Positions 31,217-42,191 of a DNA stretch of 64,000 nucleotides are shown here, piece by piece (the first letter of the stretch is position 1; the number at the start of each line of letters is the position of its first letter). The stretch is from NCBI GenBank assembly GCA_009783065.1, contig WRHV01000001.1, positions 1 through 64,000 of the forward strand. Direction: 5' to 3'. Both the position numbers and the translations under genes were made by a program. Source of the stretch: Betaproteobacteria bacterium. Lineage in GTDB: Bacteria > Pseudomonadota > Gammaproteobacteria > Burkholderiales > Burkholderiaceae. The notes under the pieces were generated by a model. It worked only from the letters and a program-made list of their open reading frames with translations, searched no databases and was not told where the DNA came from.

Positions 31217-32082
31217 TGCCGTCGCTTGATCAATTTCTGACCCGGGCTGAAACGGTTCTTTCCCGTCTGGAAAATCTGCTGCCTCCGGTTGTCGAAACGG
31301 TCAATTGGGATGTTCCGTCTGTTGCGTATCGCTGGCGACGAAGGAGCGGGCGGGGAATGCTTCAGCCGATTACCCATTCCACCAGGATTTCTTTACCGGA
31401 CTTGTATTTTATTGAACGCCAGAAAGGACTGCTTGAACAGAATACCCGTCAATTCATTGAAGGGAAACCGGCAAACAATGTTTTGCTGACGGGTGCTCGC
31501 GGGACCGGCAAGTCATCGCTGATCCGCGCCTGCCTGAGCCGGTTTGCCGGTGATGGATTGCGACTGATTGAAGTGGACAGAAATGATTTGGTTGATCTGG
31601 CAGATATTGGTGAATTAATTGCCTTGAGGCCGGAACGATTTATTCTCTATTGTGATGATCTGTCTTTTGAAGAGGGCGACAGCAGTTATAAGGCGCTGAA
31701 AACAGCACTCGACGGCAGTGTTGCCGCGCAGCCTGACAACATGCTGATTTATGCCACTTCCAATCGGCGGCATTTGCTGCCCGAACGGATGTCAGACAAT
31801 GCCGGATATGTGCAGGGAAGGGATGGCGATATGCATCCGGGGGAAACCGTGGAAGAAAAAATATCGTTTTCCGATCGTTTCGGGTTGTGGCTGTCCTTTT
31901 ATCCCTTCAACCAGGACGAATATTTGACAATCGTGGCGCACTGGCTGCGTTCTTTCGGCTGTTCTGACCGGCAGGTGGAAAACGCGCGAGGCGAAGCACT
32001 GCAATGGGGTTTACATCGCGGTTCCCGTTCCGGCCGAACGGCCTGGCAGTTTGCAAGGGATTTTGCGGGCAGGCATTTGTAG
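31216..32082 (+). CDS. DUF815 family AAA-type ATP-binding protein
   Basis: A 288-residue P-loop ATPase. Walker A is LTGARGTGKSSLIRA at about residues 90-104, and Walker B is RFILYCDDLSFE. ATSNRRHLLPERM resembles an AAA sensor-1 region, and SDRFGLWLSFYPF follows. The family is widespread next to argJ and, in relatives, a Nudix hydrolase; no such gene follows here. Its biochemical role is not established. It is translationally coupled to argJ (TAATG junction). Confidence 0.82.
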   Translation: MPSLDQFLTRAETVLSRLENLLPPVVETVNWDVPSVAYRWRRRSGRGMLQPITHSTRISLPDLYFIERQKGLLEQNTRQFIEGKPANNVLLTGARGTGKSSLIRACLSRFAGDGLRLIEVDRNDLVDLADIGELIALRPERFILYCDDLSFEEGDSSYKALKTALDGSVAAQPDNMLIYATSNRRHLLPERMSDNAGYVQGRDGDMHPGETVEEKISFSDRFGLWLSFYPFNQDEYLTIVAHWLRSFGCSDRQVENARGEALQWGLHRGSRSGRTAWQFARDFAGRHL

Positions 32083-32304
32083 CGCGATTTACGGGATCGT
32101 TTGATCAACACATGGTCATTCCTGAGGATGACAAAAGAAAATGTTTTAGGTAGCCATCTCAACTGATTTAAGAGGGTTTTAGTAGTTTTTATGTTGTGAA
32201 ACAATACTGGGGTATGTATAAGATACATGCTTTTTTGATATGCCCTCCCCAGGTTGGACACTGATTCAACGATTAAGGGGGCATATCATGAAGCGGGGTG
32301 GCCT
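32083..32304. other. Intergenic region with an insertion-sequence-like end
   Basis: This stretch separates the DUF815 gene from the convergent hypothetical gene and is AT-rich in its first two thirds. It contains no gene I can support. Its distal part (32236-32290) looks like the left end of an IS3-family element and is listed separately. Confidence 0.5.
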
Positions 32305-32320
32305 TTACCGACGTATATGA
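32236..32320 (+). mobile_element. Possible decayed end of an IS3-family element
   Basis: TGATATGCCC (32236-32245) begins a segment with CCCC-AGGTTGGACACTG, resembling terminal sequences of IS3-family elements. About 30 bases later AAGGGGG is a strong Shine-Dalgarno before ATGAAG (32288), as at the start of an orfA transposase gene. The reading frame stops after ten codons. GGGGGCATATCA (32277-32288) also forms an inverted repeat with the first ten bases. No transposase remains and no matching right end was found within the next 600 bases. Recognition rests on pattern memory, so confidence is limited. Confidence 0.35.
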
Positions 32321-32688
32321 CACTCGGTTGGTGAGTTGTTCGAGTTGAGCCTATCCAATAACGACAAAAACCTGCCATCAATCTTAATAAACCTTTCGGC
32401 AATTTTTATAAAATCTGCCCGATCTACACCTGCTTTTTTAAGATCGTCCCTGATGTCGTAATATCCAGTAAAATTTCTCTCCCCGCGGTCACATTCATCC
32501 AATATTTGCATGACAACATCGACTTTTTTTGCACTGATATAGCCTATAAACTCGAGCTCATCTTGAATTGCATCCTCAAAACCATTAAGCAAGCCATAAA
32601 TATGCTGCTCAAAACGATCTTCCCCGTTATTTTTCAAAAGATAGATTTCACCCAAAATCTTTCCTAATAGGATCATTTCTTTACTCAT
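32305..32688 (-). CDS. Hypothetical protein, AT-rich orphan
   Basis: A 127-residue predicted soluble, mostly helical acidic protein starting MSKEMILLGKILGEIYLL. The ATG at 32688 has AAGGA six bases upstream; the frame extends ten codons further. Codon choice is AT-rich (many AAA, ATT, TTT, GAT) unlike the neighbouring housekeeping genes, which suggests acquisition. The C-terminal half (VVMQILDEC, then FIKIAERFIKIDGRFLSLLDRL) faintly recalls the YfbU family, where an ILDMY segment is followed by a terminal GRF motif; I would not rely on this. The last residues (SPTECHIRR) run into the IS-like relic, so the C-terminus may be truncated. Confidence 0.6.
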   Translation of the reverse strand: MSKEMILLGKILGEIYLLKNNGEDRFEQHIYGLLNGFEDAIQDELEFIGYISAKKVDVVMQILDECDRGERNFTGYYDIRDDLKKAGVDRADFIKIAERFIKIDGRFLSLLDRLNSNNSPTECHIRR

Positions 32689-32890
32689 ATTGTCTTCCTT
32701 ATAAAACCCCATAAGCATGGGAGCTTCATATACATAGGGACAAATACTGGCTTTTCAATGTGGCGACGTAACAAATGGTCGTGTTATACAGAACCCCCGC
32801 CACACCTTGTTGTCTTGCAAGCGTTGATTCTTTTCATATTTTCATAATCAGTCAGATCACTCTTAATTATCAATAATTGAGTCGGAGTTT

Positions 32891-35698
32891 TTAGGCAAAT
32901 TTCAATTTTTCGTACTGTTCCTCAACCTTTTCACGTGTCGCGGTAAAGTTTTGCAGGCGCTCACGCTCCTGGGCAACGACTTTTTCAGGGGCGCGGGAGA
33001 CGAAATTTTCATTGCCCAGCTTGGCGTTGATTTTGTCGATTTCTCCTTGCAGGCGCGCCATTTCCTTTTCCAGACGTTCCCGTTCCGCCGCGACATCGAT
33101 TTCCACTTTCAGCATCAGCTTGCATTGGCCGACAACCAAAACCGGCGCTGGTGAATCCGGCAGGATATCGACGATTTCGATATCGGACAATCTGCACAAG
33201 GCTTGCATATGGGGGATAAAGGATTCCAGCATGGTCTTTTCAGATAAGGAGGCAGGTTCAATAAAGGCGGGAACCTTTTGGGCTGGCGAAAGTTGCATTT
33301 CGCCCCGTAGATTGCGGGAAGCATCTACCAGCGCTTTGCATTGCGCCATCCAGCTTTCGGCTTCTTCATCGATTTTCGCCGGTTGCGGCAGCGGATAATC
33401 CTGGAGCATGATGGTGTCGCTTTCCGCTTTCAGGCTGAGGCCGGTCAATGGCGCCACTTTTTGCCAGAGTTCTTCCGTAATGAAGGGAATGATAGGGTGG
33501 GCCAGCCGCAGGGTTTCTTCCAATACGCGCAGCAATGTCTGGCGTGTGGCGCGCTGTTGAGCTGCATCCCCGTTGGCAATCAGGACTTTGGCAATTTCGA
33601 CATACCAGTCGCAATATTCATCCCAGACAAAACGGTAAATGGCTGAGGCGATGTTGTCAAAACGGTATTCGGCAAATCCTTTTTCCACTTCAGTGGCAGT
33701 CCGCTGGAATTGTGAGATGATCCAACGGTCTGCCGCTGAAAATGAGAATGCAGCATCCCGATCTAATCCATTGTCCTGGCCTTCGGTATTCATGAGCACG
33801 AAACGGGTCGCGTTCCAGAATTTATTACAGAAGTTACGGTAGCCTTCACAGCGGTTCAGGTCGAAGTTGATATTGCGTCCCAATGAGGCGTAGCTTGCCA
33901 TAGTAAAGCGCAGCGCGTCCGTGCCGAAAGCCGGAATGCCTTTTGCGTAATCCCGGCGGGTTGCTTTAGTGATGGCTTCTGCCTGTTTCGGATTCATCAG
34001 TCCGGTTGTGCGCTGCTTGATAAGCGAATCGAGGTCAATGCCGTCAATTAAGTCGATCGGGTCGAGGGTATTGCCCTTGGATTTGGACATTTTCTCACCA
34101 TTGGCGTCCCGGACAAGACCGTGAATATAAACGGTATGGAAGGGAACCTTACCGGTAAAATGGGTTGTCATCATCACCATCCGGGCTACCCAGAAAAAGA
34201 TGATGTCAAAACCGGTCACCAGGACACTGGATGGCAGGAACATGCGGTATTCCGCCGTATTCTCATTCGGCCAACCGAGTGTGGAAAAGGGAACCAATGC
34301 GGATGAGAACCAGGTATCCAGCACATCTTCGTCACGCCGGATGCGTTTGCTGCCGGCTTGTGCCTGGGCTTCTGCTTCCGTACGGGCGACATAAATATGG
34401 CCTTCTTCGTCATACCAGGCGGGAATCTGATGGCCCCACCATAATTGGCGCGAGATGCACCAGTCCTGAATGTTGTTCAGCCACTGGTTGTATGTGGTTG
34501 TCCAGTTTTCCGGAATGAAACGAACTTCGCCGCTGGCGACTTTTTCCAATGCAACTTCGGCAATGGATTTGCCGGGAAAATAAGCATTGTTTTCATCTGG
34601 TTTATTCATGGCGATAAACCACTGGTCTGTCAGCATGGGTTCCAAAATAACATGGGTCCGGTCGCCGCGTGGCACCATCAATTTGTGGGGTTTCACAGAT
34701 TCCAACAGGCCTTGCGCATCCAGATCAGCCACAATCCGCTTTCTGGCTTCGAAACGGTCCATGCCCTGATAAGCGGCAGGCGCGTTTTCATTGATCCTGG
34801 CATCCAGGGTCAGGATATTGATCATGGGCAGGTGATGACGCTGTCCGACGGTATAGTCGTTAAAGTCGTGTGCGGGCGTAATCTTGACGCAGCCGGTGCC
34901 GAATTCCTTGTCAACATATTCATCGGCAATGATGGGAATTTGCCGGCCTGTCAGCGGCAGGATCAGTTCCTTGCCGACGAGATGTATGTAGCGTTCGTCT
35001 GTTGGATCAATTGCAACGGCCGTATCGCCCAGCATGGTTTCCGGACGGGTCGTGGCAACTGTCAAATGGCCTGATCCGTCTGCCAATGGATAACGGATAT
35101 GCCACATGTAACCGTCTTCTTCTTCTGATGCCACTTCCAGGTCGGAAATGACGGTTCCCAGAACCGGGTCCCAGTTCGCCAGGCGTTTACCGCGATAGAT
35201 CAGGCCTTGCTCATATAACCTCACGAAAATTTCGGTGACCACTTTTGAACGCGGTTCATCCATTGTGAAATATTCACGGTCCCAGTCGGTTGAGGCGCCA
35301 AGATGGCGCATCTGCCTTGTAATGGTCGATCCGGACTGTTCTTTCCATTCCCAGACTTTTTCAATGAATTTTTCGCGGCCAAGATCGTGACGGGAAATCT
35401 GTTGCATATCGAGCTGGCGTTCCACCACGATTTGCGTGGCGATGCCGGCATGGTCCGTGCCGGGAATCCAGGTTGTGTTGAAACCGCGCATACGGTGATA
35501 ACGGGTCAGGCCATCCATGATGGTCTGGTTAAAGGCATGCCCCATGTGCAGTGTCCCTGTCACATTGGGAGGTGGTAACTGGATGGAAAACGCGGGTTTG
35601 CTTTCATCCATGGCTGCGCGGAAATATCCGCGCGCTTCCCACTCTTTCCGCCAGACTTTTTCAATTTCTGCCGGTTCAAACGATTTGGCTAGTTCCAT
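32891..35698 (-). CDS. valS: Valyl-tRNA synthetase
   Basis: A 935-residue class I synthetase. The HIGH motif appears as HMGH in [15 protein letters not shown] near residue 50, and KMSKS in [15 protein letters not shown] large CP1 editing domain removes mischarged threonine, an anticodon-binding domain follows, and the C-terminal coiled coil ([19 protein letters not shown] onwards) is typical of ValRS. Length is normal. It is transcribed divergently from the thi operon. Confidence 0.97.
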   Translation of the reverse strand: MELAKSFEPAEIEKVWRKEWEARGYFRAAMDESKPAFSIQLPPPNVTGTLHMGHAFNQTIMDGLTRYHRMRGFNTTWIPGTDHAGIATQIVVERQLDMQQISRHDLGREKFIEKVWEWKEQSGSTITRQMRHLGASTDWDREYFTMDEPRSKVVTEIFVRLYEQGLIYRGKRLANWDPVLGTVISDLEVASEEEDGYMWHIRYPLADGSGHLTVATTRPETMLGDTAVAIDPTDERYIHLVGKELILPLTGRQIPIIADEYVDKEFGTGCVKITPAHDFNDYTVGQRHHLPMINILTLDARINENAPAAYQGMDRFEARKRIVADLDAQGLLESVKPHKLMVPRGDRTHVILEPMLTDQWFIAMNKPDENNAYFPGKSIAEVALEKVASGEVRFIPENWTTTYNQWLNNIQDWCISRQLWWGHQIPAWYDEEGHIYVARTEAEAQAQAGSKRIRRDEDVLDTWFSSALVPFSTLGWPNENTAEYRMFLPSSVLVTGFDIIFFWVARMVMMTTHFTGKVPFHTVYIHGLVRDANGEKMSKSKGNTLDPIDLIDGIDLDSLIKQRTTGLMNPKQAEAITKATRRDYAKGIPAFGTDALRFTMASYASLGRNINFDLNRCEGYRNFCNKFWNATRFVLMNTEGQDNGLDRDAAFSFSAADRWIISQFQRTATEVEKGFAEYRFDNIASAIYRFVWDEYCDWYVEIAKVLIANGDAAQQRATRQTLLRVLEETLRLAHPIIPFITEELWQKVAPLTGLSLKAESDTIMLQDYPLPQPAKIDEEAESWMAQCKALVDASRNLRGEMQLSPAQKVPAFIEPASLSEKTMLESFIPHMQALCRLSDIEIVDILPDSPAPVLVVGQCKLMLKVEIDVAAERERLEKEMARLQGEIDKINAKLGNENFVSRAPEKVVAQERERLQNFTATREKVEEQYEKLKFA

Positions 35699-35771
35699 GA
35701 TGCGAAATATCTTTTACTAAAAAAAACATGATTATAAGGGAGCTTTTCTGTGTATTATTCTAATTAAACGT

Positions 35772-35777
35772 TATAAT
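35772..35777 (+). promoter_or_regulatory. Probable -10 element of the thi operon promoter
   Basis: A perfect TATAAT lies about 30 bases upstream of the riboswitch aptamer. No good -35 hexamer is visible at 16-18 bases; the sequence there is TGTGTA. The location between valS and the aptamer makes it the best promoter candidate. Confidence 0.45.
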
Positions 35778-35803
35778 AAAAAATATGCATTGTTAAAAAT
35801 GCC

Positions 35804-35889
35804 ATAGCTAGGGGTTCCGGTTGAAAAACCGGGCGAGATTACACCCTCTGAACCTGATCTGGATAATGCCAGCGTAGGGAAGCTTGGAA
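35804..35889 (+). promoter_or_regulatory. TPP riboswitch (THI element)
   Basis: The aptamer contains GGGGTTCC (35811-35818), a P3 hairpin CCGGTTGAAAAACCGG, GCGAGATTACACCC, CTGAACCTGATCTGG (35847-35861) and ATAATGCCAGCGTAGGGAAGC (to about 35884). The last two blocks bind the diphosphate and close the P4/P5 arm. The pyrimidine-sensing arm reads GCGAGA where CTGAGA is usual. It sits about 80 bases before thiC. Thiamine diphosphate binding is expected to reduce expression of thiCSGDE; no strong terminator stem is visible before thiC, so control is probably at translation initiation. Confidence 0.95.
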
Positions 35890-35953
35890 AGACATTGTTT
35901 GTGGTCACAGAAGAACTGCAACATTCAATTTAAGATTCCTTTGCCGGCTTTGA

Positions 35954-37885
<1,932 letters not shown>

Positions 37886-37924
37886 GCTTATGGTGATGCC
37901 GATAGAACGGAAAAGGGATAAGTG

Positions 37925-38131
37925 ATGACGATACAGATAGAACTGAACGGGGAGGTACGTCATGTTGCCAGGGGACATACCTTGCAAGATCTGATGGAAA
38001 CATTGCAAATGACGGGCCAGGCGCTGGCAGTTGCAGTTAACCGCCAGGTTATTTCACGGCAAAAATGGGGTGAGCGTACATTGGAGGCCGCCGACCGTGT
38101 CGATGTAGTAAGAGCGATCGGGGGAGGCTGA
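37925..38131 (+). CDS. thiS: Sulfur carrier protein ThiS
   Basis: A 68-residue ubiquitin-fold protein ending VVRAIGGG; the C-terminal Gly-Gly is adenylated and thiocarboxylated to carry sulfur for thiazole formation. The middle VAVNRQVISRQKW fits the family. ATG 37925 is preferred; a GTG at 37922 in the same frame would add one residue. It lies 39 bases after thiC. Confidence 0.93.
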   Translation: MTIQIELNGEVRHVARGHTLQDLMETLQMTGQALAVAVNRQVISRQKWGERTLEAADRVDVVRAIGGG

Positions 38132-38206
38132 CGGAGTCGTTTCAATCAGAATAATAGGGGGGCCGATGTGTCCGCCATGAAACAAACAAAGGCAAGAGAG
38201 GAAAAT

Positions 38207-38992
38207 ATGAACAAAGACCATATTCTGACAATCGCGGGAAAAGATTACCGCTCGCGTCTTTTGGTCGGCAGCGGAAAGTACCGTGATCTGGAGCAGACCC
38301 GTGCAGCGACCGAAGCAAGCGGTTCGGAAATCATCACGGTGGCGATCCGCCGTGTCAATATCGGGCAGAATCCTAACGAACCCAGCTTGCTGGATGTGGT
38401 GCCGCCAACTCAATATACGATATTGCCGAATACGGCAGGTTGTTATAACGCGGAAGATGCGGTTTATACCCTGCAACTGGCGAGGGAATTGCTCAATGGA
38501 CACAAGCTGGTCAAGCTGGAAGTGCTGGGTGATGAAAAGACCCTTTTCCCCAACATGCCTGAAACCTTAAAGGCTGCGGAAATTCTGGTTAAGGACGGTT
38601 TTGATGTCATGGTGTATTGCAGTGACGATCCCATCCAGGCAAAAATGCTGGAAGAAATCGGTTGTTGTGCCGTGATGCCGCTGGCTTCGCTGATTGGTTC
38701 CGGCATGGGTATCTTAAACCCCTGGAATCTGTCTTTGATTATCGAACAAGCCAATGTGCCCATTATCGTTGATGCCGGGGTGGGAACCGCATCTGACGCT
38801 GCAATAGCAATGGAATTGGGTTGTGACGGGGTACTCATGAATACGGCGATAGCCGGAGCAAAAGACCCCGTTCGCATGGCGCGCGCCATGAAATTAGCTA
38901 TTGAAGCCGGACGCGACGCCTATCTTGCCGGGCGTATCCCGAAACGCTTTGAAGCTTCGCCCTCGTCGCCTATGGCTGGCCGGGTTGTGTAA
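38207..38992 (+). CDS. thiG: Thiazole synthase
   Basis: A 261-residue TIM barrel that assembles the thiazole phosphate from deoxyxylulose phosphate, dehydroglycine and ThiS thiocarboxylate. The Schiff-base lysine is in [32 protein letters not shown] and [28 protein letters not shown] form the phosphate-binding end. ATG 38207 has AGAGAGGAA upstream; a GTG at 38168 in frame would add 13 residues. The stop shares a base with the thiD start. Confidence 0.95.
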   Translation: MNKDHILTIAGKDYRSRLLVGSGKYRDLEQTRAATEASGSEIITVAIRRVNIGQNPNEPSLLDVVPPTQYTILPNTAGCYNAEDAVYTLQLARELLNGHKLVKLEVLGDEKTLFPNMPETLKAAEILVKDGFDVMVYCSDDPIQAKMLEEIGCCAVMPLASLIGSGMGILNPWNLSLIIEQANVPIIVDAGVGTASDAAIAMELGCDGVLMNTAIAGAKDPVRMARAMKLAIEAGRDAYLAGRIPKRFEASPSSPMAGRVV

Positions 38993-39825
38993 TGGCTGTG
39001 AATATCGAAGCAAGCGAAACGCTGGTACCGCCTATCCGTCCATGTGTGCTGGTTTTTTCCGGGCTGGATTCAAGCGGCGGAGCCGGTATACAGGCAGATG
39101 TTGAGGCGATTGGCGCCGCAGGTTCGCATGCTTTGCCGATTGCGACGGCATTGACTGTACAGGATAATGACCGTGTGTCGGCTGTCAATCCTGTTGATCC
39201 CGCCATCTGGCGTCATCAAGCCGATGTCCTGATAGAAAAGATACCGATTGCCGCCATTAAAATCGGCGCGATTGGTAATCGTTCCAATGCGGATGCGCTG
39301 GCGTCCCTGATTGTCCAGCTTAAGAAAAAACAGCCGGCATTGCCGGTTGTTCTGGATACGGTTCTCGGCAGCGGGCATGGCGATCTGTTGACGGAAGGGC
39401 GGGCAGAGCATGTGCTGGCGCCGCTGATTCCACTGGCAACGCTGGTGACGCCCAATCTGCTGGAAGGCGCGCGTCTGAGTCCCCATGCGGTTTCGATTGA
39501 GGAACAGGCCCAAAATCTGCTGTCGCTTGGCAGCCGCCATGTGCTGCTGAAAGGCGGGCATGGTGATGATGCGAAACAGGTTGTGAATCACTGGTTTACC
39601 GACAACAAGGCGAAAAGCTGGACGTGGCCGAGGCTGAATGGTTCTTTCCATGGCAGCGGTTGTACGCTGGCGTCCCTGATTGCCGGTTTTCTCGCGCAGG
39701 GGATGGATATGGAGAGCGCGCTGGAAAAAAGCCAGAAAATCTGTCAGAAAATGCTGGCGGAATCCTACGCCATCGCGGAAGGACAACGTATACCCAACCG
39801 GCATGTGAGACCGGATGATATCTGA
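38992..39825 (+). CDS. thiD: Hydroxymethylpyrimidine / phosphomethylpyrimidine kinase
   Basis: A 277-residue ribokinase-fold enzyme that phosphorylates HMP-P to HMP-PP. FSGLDSSGGAGIQADVEA at the N-terminus binds HMP; DTVLGSGHGD, TPNLLEGARL and the C-terminal anion hole FHGSGCTLASLIAGFLAQG are typical. The N-terminal extension of about 17 residues is slightly long. No thiE domain is fused; thiE follows separately. Confidence 0.92.
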   Translation: MAVNIEASETLVPPIRPCVLVFSGLDSSGGAGIQADVEAIGAAGSHALPIATALTVQDNDRVSAVNPVDPAIWRHQADVLIEKIPIAAIKIGAIGNRSNADALASLIVQLKKKQPALPVVLDTVLGSGHGDLLTEGRAEHVLAPLIPLATLVTPNLLEGARLSPHAVSIEEQAQNLLSLGSRHVLLKGGHGDDAKQVVNHWFTDNKAKSWTWPRLNGSFHGSGCTLASLIAGFLAQGMDMESALEKSQKICQKMLAESYAIAEGQRIPNRHVRPDDI

Positions 39826-39838
39826 AACAGAGGAAAGT

Positions 39839-40459
39839 ATGAAAAAATTAAGGGGACTTTATATTGTCACGCCTGACTGGGATGAGACGGATAAGCTGCT
39901 GGACGTCACCGAAAAGGCACTGAAAGGTGGTGCGACGCTGGTACAGTACCGTCATAAAACAGCCGGGCCTGAGCAGCGCCGCGAGCAGGCTGCCGCGTTA
40001 CAGGCGCTCTGCAAGCGTTATAACGTGCCGTTTATCATCAACGACTATGTGGACTTGTGTCTGGCGCTGGATGCGGATGGCGTTCATGTTGGCGGCACGG
40101 ATGAATCTGTTGCCGATGTGCGTGCCCAGGTTGGTCCGGACAAGATTGTTGGCGCATCCTGCTACGGGGAAATGGACCTGGTTCGCAATGCCGTGAAGGA
40201 AGGTGCGAGTTATGTCGCTTTTGGCGGTTTTTATCCTTCCCGGATCAAGAAATATGAGGTGACAACCCCAATCCATATCGTTGGTGATGCGAAAAAAGAA
40301 CTGCCGGATATGCCCGGTTGTGCGATTGGCGGTATTACGCTTGAAAATGCCATACCATTGGTTAAACAGGGGGTGGATATGATTTCTGTCATCAGCAGCG
40401 TTTATATGGCGGATGATCCGCAAGCGGCTGCCCGTGCTTTTGCAGATTTGTATAAGTGA
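39839..40459 (+). CDS. thiE: Thiamine phosphate synthase
   Basis: A 206-residue TIM barrel that joins HMP-PP and thiazole phosphate. LVQYRHKTAGP corresponds to the usual QlRdK strand, IINDYVDLCLALDADGVHVGG binds pyrophosphate and Mg, and FGGFYPSRIKKY replaces the more common GPvFpTxTK. ATG 39839 has AGAGGAAAG upstream; an ATG at 39815 inside thiD would add eight residues. A strong terminator follows at once, so this is the last gene of the thi operon. Confidence 0.93.
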   Translation: MKKLRGLYIVTPDWDETDKLLDVTEKALKGGATLVQYRHKTAGPEQRREQAAALQALCKRYNVPFIINDYVDLCLALDADGVHVGGTDESVADVRAQVGPDKIVGASCYGEMDLVRNAVKEGASYVAFGGFYPSRIKKYEVTTPIHIVGDAKKELPDMPGCAIGGITLENAIPLVKQGVDMISVISSVYMADDPQAAARAFADLYK

Positions 40460-40473
40460 CGTGTTTGTGTGCG

Positions 40474-40506
40474 AAAAAACCGGCATCAATTTGATGCCGG
40501 TTTTTT
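40474..40506 (+). terminator. Rho-independent terminator of the thi operon
   Basis: AAAAAACCGGCATC and GATGCCGGTTTTTT form a near-perfect 14-15 bp stem with a tiny AT loop (40488-40492). Flanking A and T runs could make it work in both directions, ending the convergent cls transcript too. Confidence 0.93.
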
Positions 40507-40526
40507 CATTTTTCGAATATATTTGG

Positions 40527-41996
40527 TCAAAGTAAAGGAGAAAAAAGCCGTGCCGAGGCTTCAACCAATTTGGCAGGCAGGCTGAGCTGCCGGTCTTTCG
40601 GAACCGCTTCTGAAGCAAGCAGGTCGAGTTCAAACTGGCTGGCTATTTCACGATTCATGTCCGGACTGTAAATGGCGGCGCAGACCTCAAAGTTCAGACG
40701 GAAACTGCGGGCATCAAAATTTGCAGTACCAATCATGCTGAAACTGTCATCAATGACGAGCGTTTTAGAATGGAGCATTCTCCCGGCATATTCCCATACT
40801 TTTACTCCGGCCCGTATCAGTTCATCAAAATAAGAACGTGCCGCAGCGGTGACTAATCTGGAATCACTCAGGCGGGGAACCAGCAGGCAGACATCCACAC
40901 CACGTAAAGCGGCGGACGTCAGGGCAAAGAGTGCCGCTTCAGTGGGAACAAAATAAGGTGTGGTCAGCCATACCCGGTTCCTGGCTGAATGGATAGCGCC
41001 CAGATTCAGGCGATGGATAACTTCCCACTCATTGTCCGGGCCGGAGACCAGAATTTGTATGAGGTAATTTCCCGATGGCTGCGTAGGAAAATAAGTGTTG
41101 GTATCAAAAAATTCAGGTTGTCGCGTGGCATACAGCCAATCTTCCAAAAAAACCAGTTGTAGAGGGTGCACCGCATTGCCTATGAGCTTGATATGGGTAT
41201 CATGGTAGGCATAATCTGATGTGCGCTCATCTTCTTCGTCTGTAATATTCAATCCGCCGGTAAAACCGATTTTGCCGTCGCAAATCACGATCTTTCTATG
41301 GGTACGCAGATTTAAAAGCGGCTTGATTAGCTGTGAGAAGTGAAATTTATGGAAAAAAGCAAACTCGCCTCCCGCAGCAAGCAGGGGCTGAATGAAATTT
41401 TTCTTCAAACGCGAAGAACCCATACCATCCACCAGCAAACGAACATGAACGCCTTCCAGTGCTTTCTTGATCAAGAGATCACGGAGCGCGGTGCCGATAT
41501 GATCCGGTTCATAAATATAGTATTCCAGATGGATGTGGTGAGAAGCATTGCCAATTGCCTCAAAAATAGCGTTATAGGTTGCTTCACCATCTACAAGAAA
41601 CTGCATGGAAGTCGCTGTTGTAATAGGAAAGCCGGATGTATTGTTGGCCAGCCGTGCCAGTTGCATCAACGTAGGTGAAGGAGCCATGCCGATCAAGAGT
41701 GCCTGTTCACGTAAATGGAGCAGGTAGCTATGCTCTTGCAATGCTGTTTTAGCCAGCAGGCGACGGTAGTGTTGTCTTTTTAGTTTTTGCGGTCCGAGAA
41801 AATGGTAAATGACGAAGCCCAGATAAGGAAGGAATGCCAGCGAGAAAATCCAGCTCAATGTGGAAATAGGGGGCCGCTTTTGCAAAATGATCCAGATGGA
41901 AAGAATGACGATATGCAATCCCCAGGCGATGCCTAAAATCTTGGGCCAGGGAAGAGATGCCCATGTGATGCCTGATAGTGCTGCAGATGAAAACAT
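40527..41996 (-). CDS. cls: Cardiolipin synthase (ClsA type)
   Basis: A 489-residue membrane enzyme. Two N-terminal helices (about residues 21-40 and 46-67) precede two HKD domains: THRKIVICDGKIGFTGG and MLHSKTLVIDDSFSMIG, both with intact His, Lys and Asp. It condenses two phosphatidylglycerols into cardiolipin and glycerol. It is convergent with thiE and shares the terminator between them. This gives the window two cardiolipin synthases of different subfamilies. Confidence 0.93.
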   Translation of the reverse strand: MFSSAALSGITWASLPWPKILGIAWGLHIVILSIWIILQKRPPISTLSWIFSLAFLPYLGFVIYHFLGPQKLKRQHYRRLLAKTALQEHSYLLHLREQALLIGMAPSPTLMQLARLANNTSGFPITTATSMQFLVDGEATYNAIFEAIGNASHHIHLEYYIYEPDHIGTALRDLLIKKALEGVHVRLLVDGMGSSRLKKNFIQPLLAAGGEFAFFHKFHFSQLIKPLLNLRTHRKIVICDGKIGFTGGLNITDEEDERTSDYAYHDTHIKLIGNAVHPLQLVFLEDWLYATRQPEFFDTNTYFPTQPSGNYLIQILVSGPDNEWEVIHRLNLGAIHSARNRVWLTTPYFVPTEAALFALTSAALRGVDVCLLVPRLSDSRLVTAAARSYFDELIRAGVKVWEYAGRMLHSKTLVIDDSFSMIGTANFDARSFRLNFEVCAAIYSPDMNREIASQFELDLLASEAVPKDRQLSLPAKLVEASARLFSPLL

Positions 41997-42191
41997 AGGA
42001 TGCTATGGTTTATTATCTGGATAAAGCGTTCACAGAGTGCTGCAATTTAAGGATATATCATACATGCGATTAGCGATTTCTATAAAAATGGGGCCTTTGT
42101 GATCATATCGGCATCCTGCTGAAACGGGATTTTATGCTGTTAATGATGGTTCCCATATCCGTTTTTATCAGGTTTGCGGGATAATGACGGC

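Noticed and set aside
34445..35074. 209-codon open frame antisense to valS
   Set aside because: It lies wholly inside an intact, well-conserved valS, with no motif or ribosome-binding site; a frame shadow.
39998..40633. 211-codon open frame antisense to thiE reaching into cls
   Set aside because: Opposite intact thiE and through a terminator; no domain visible.
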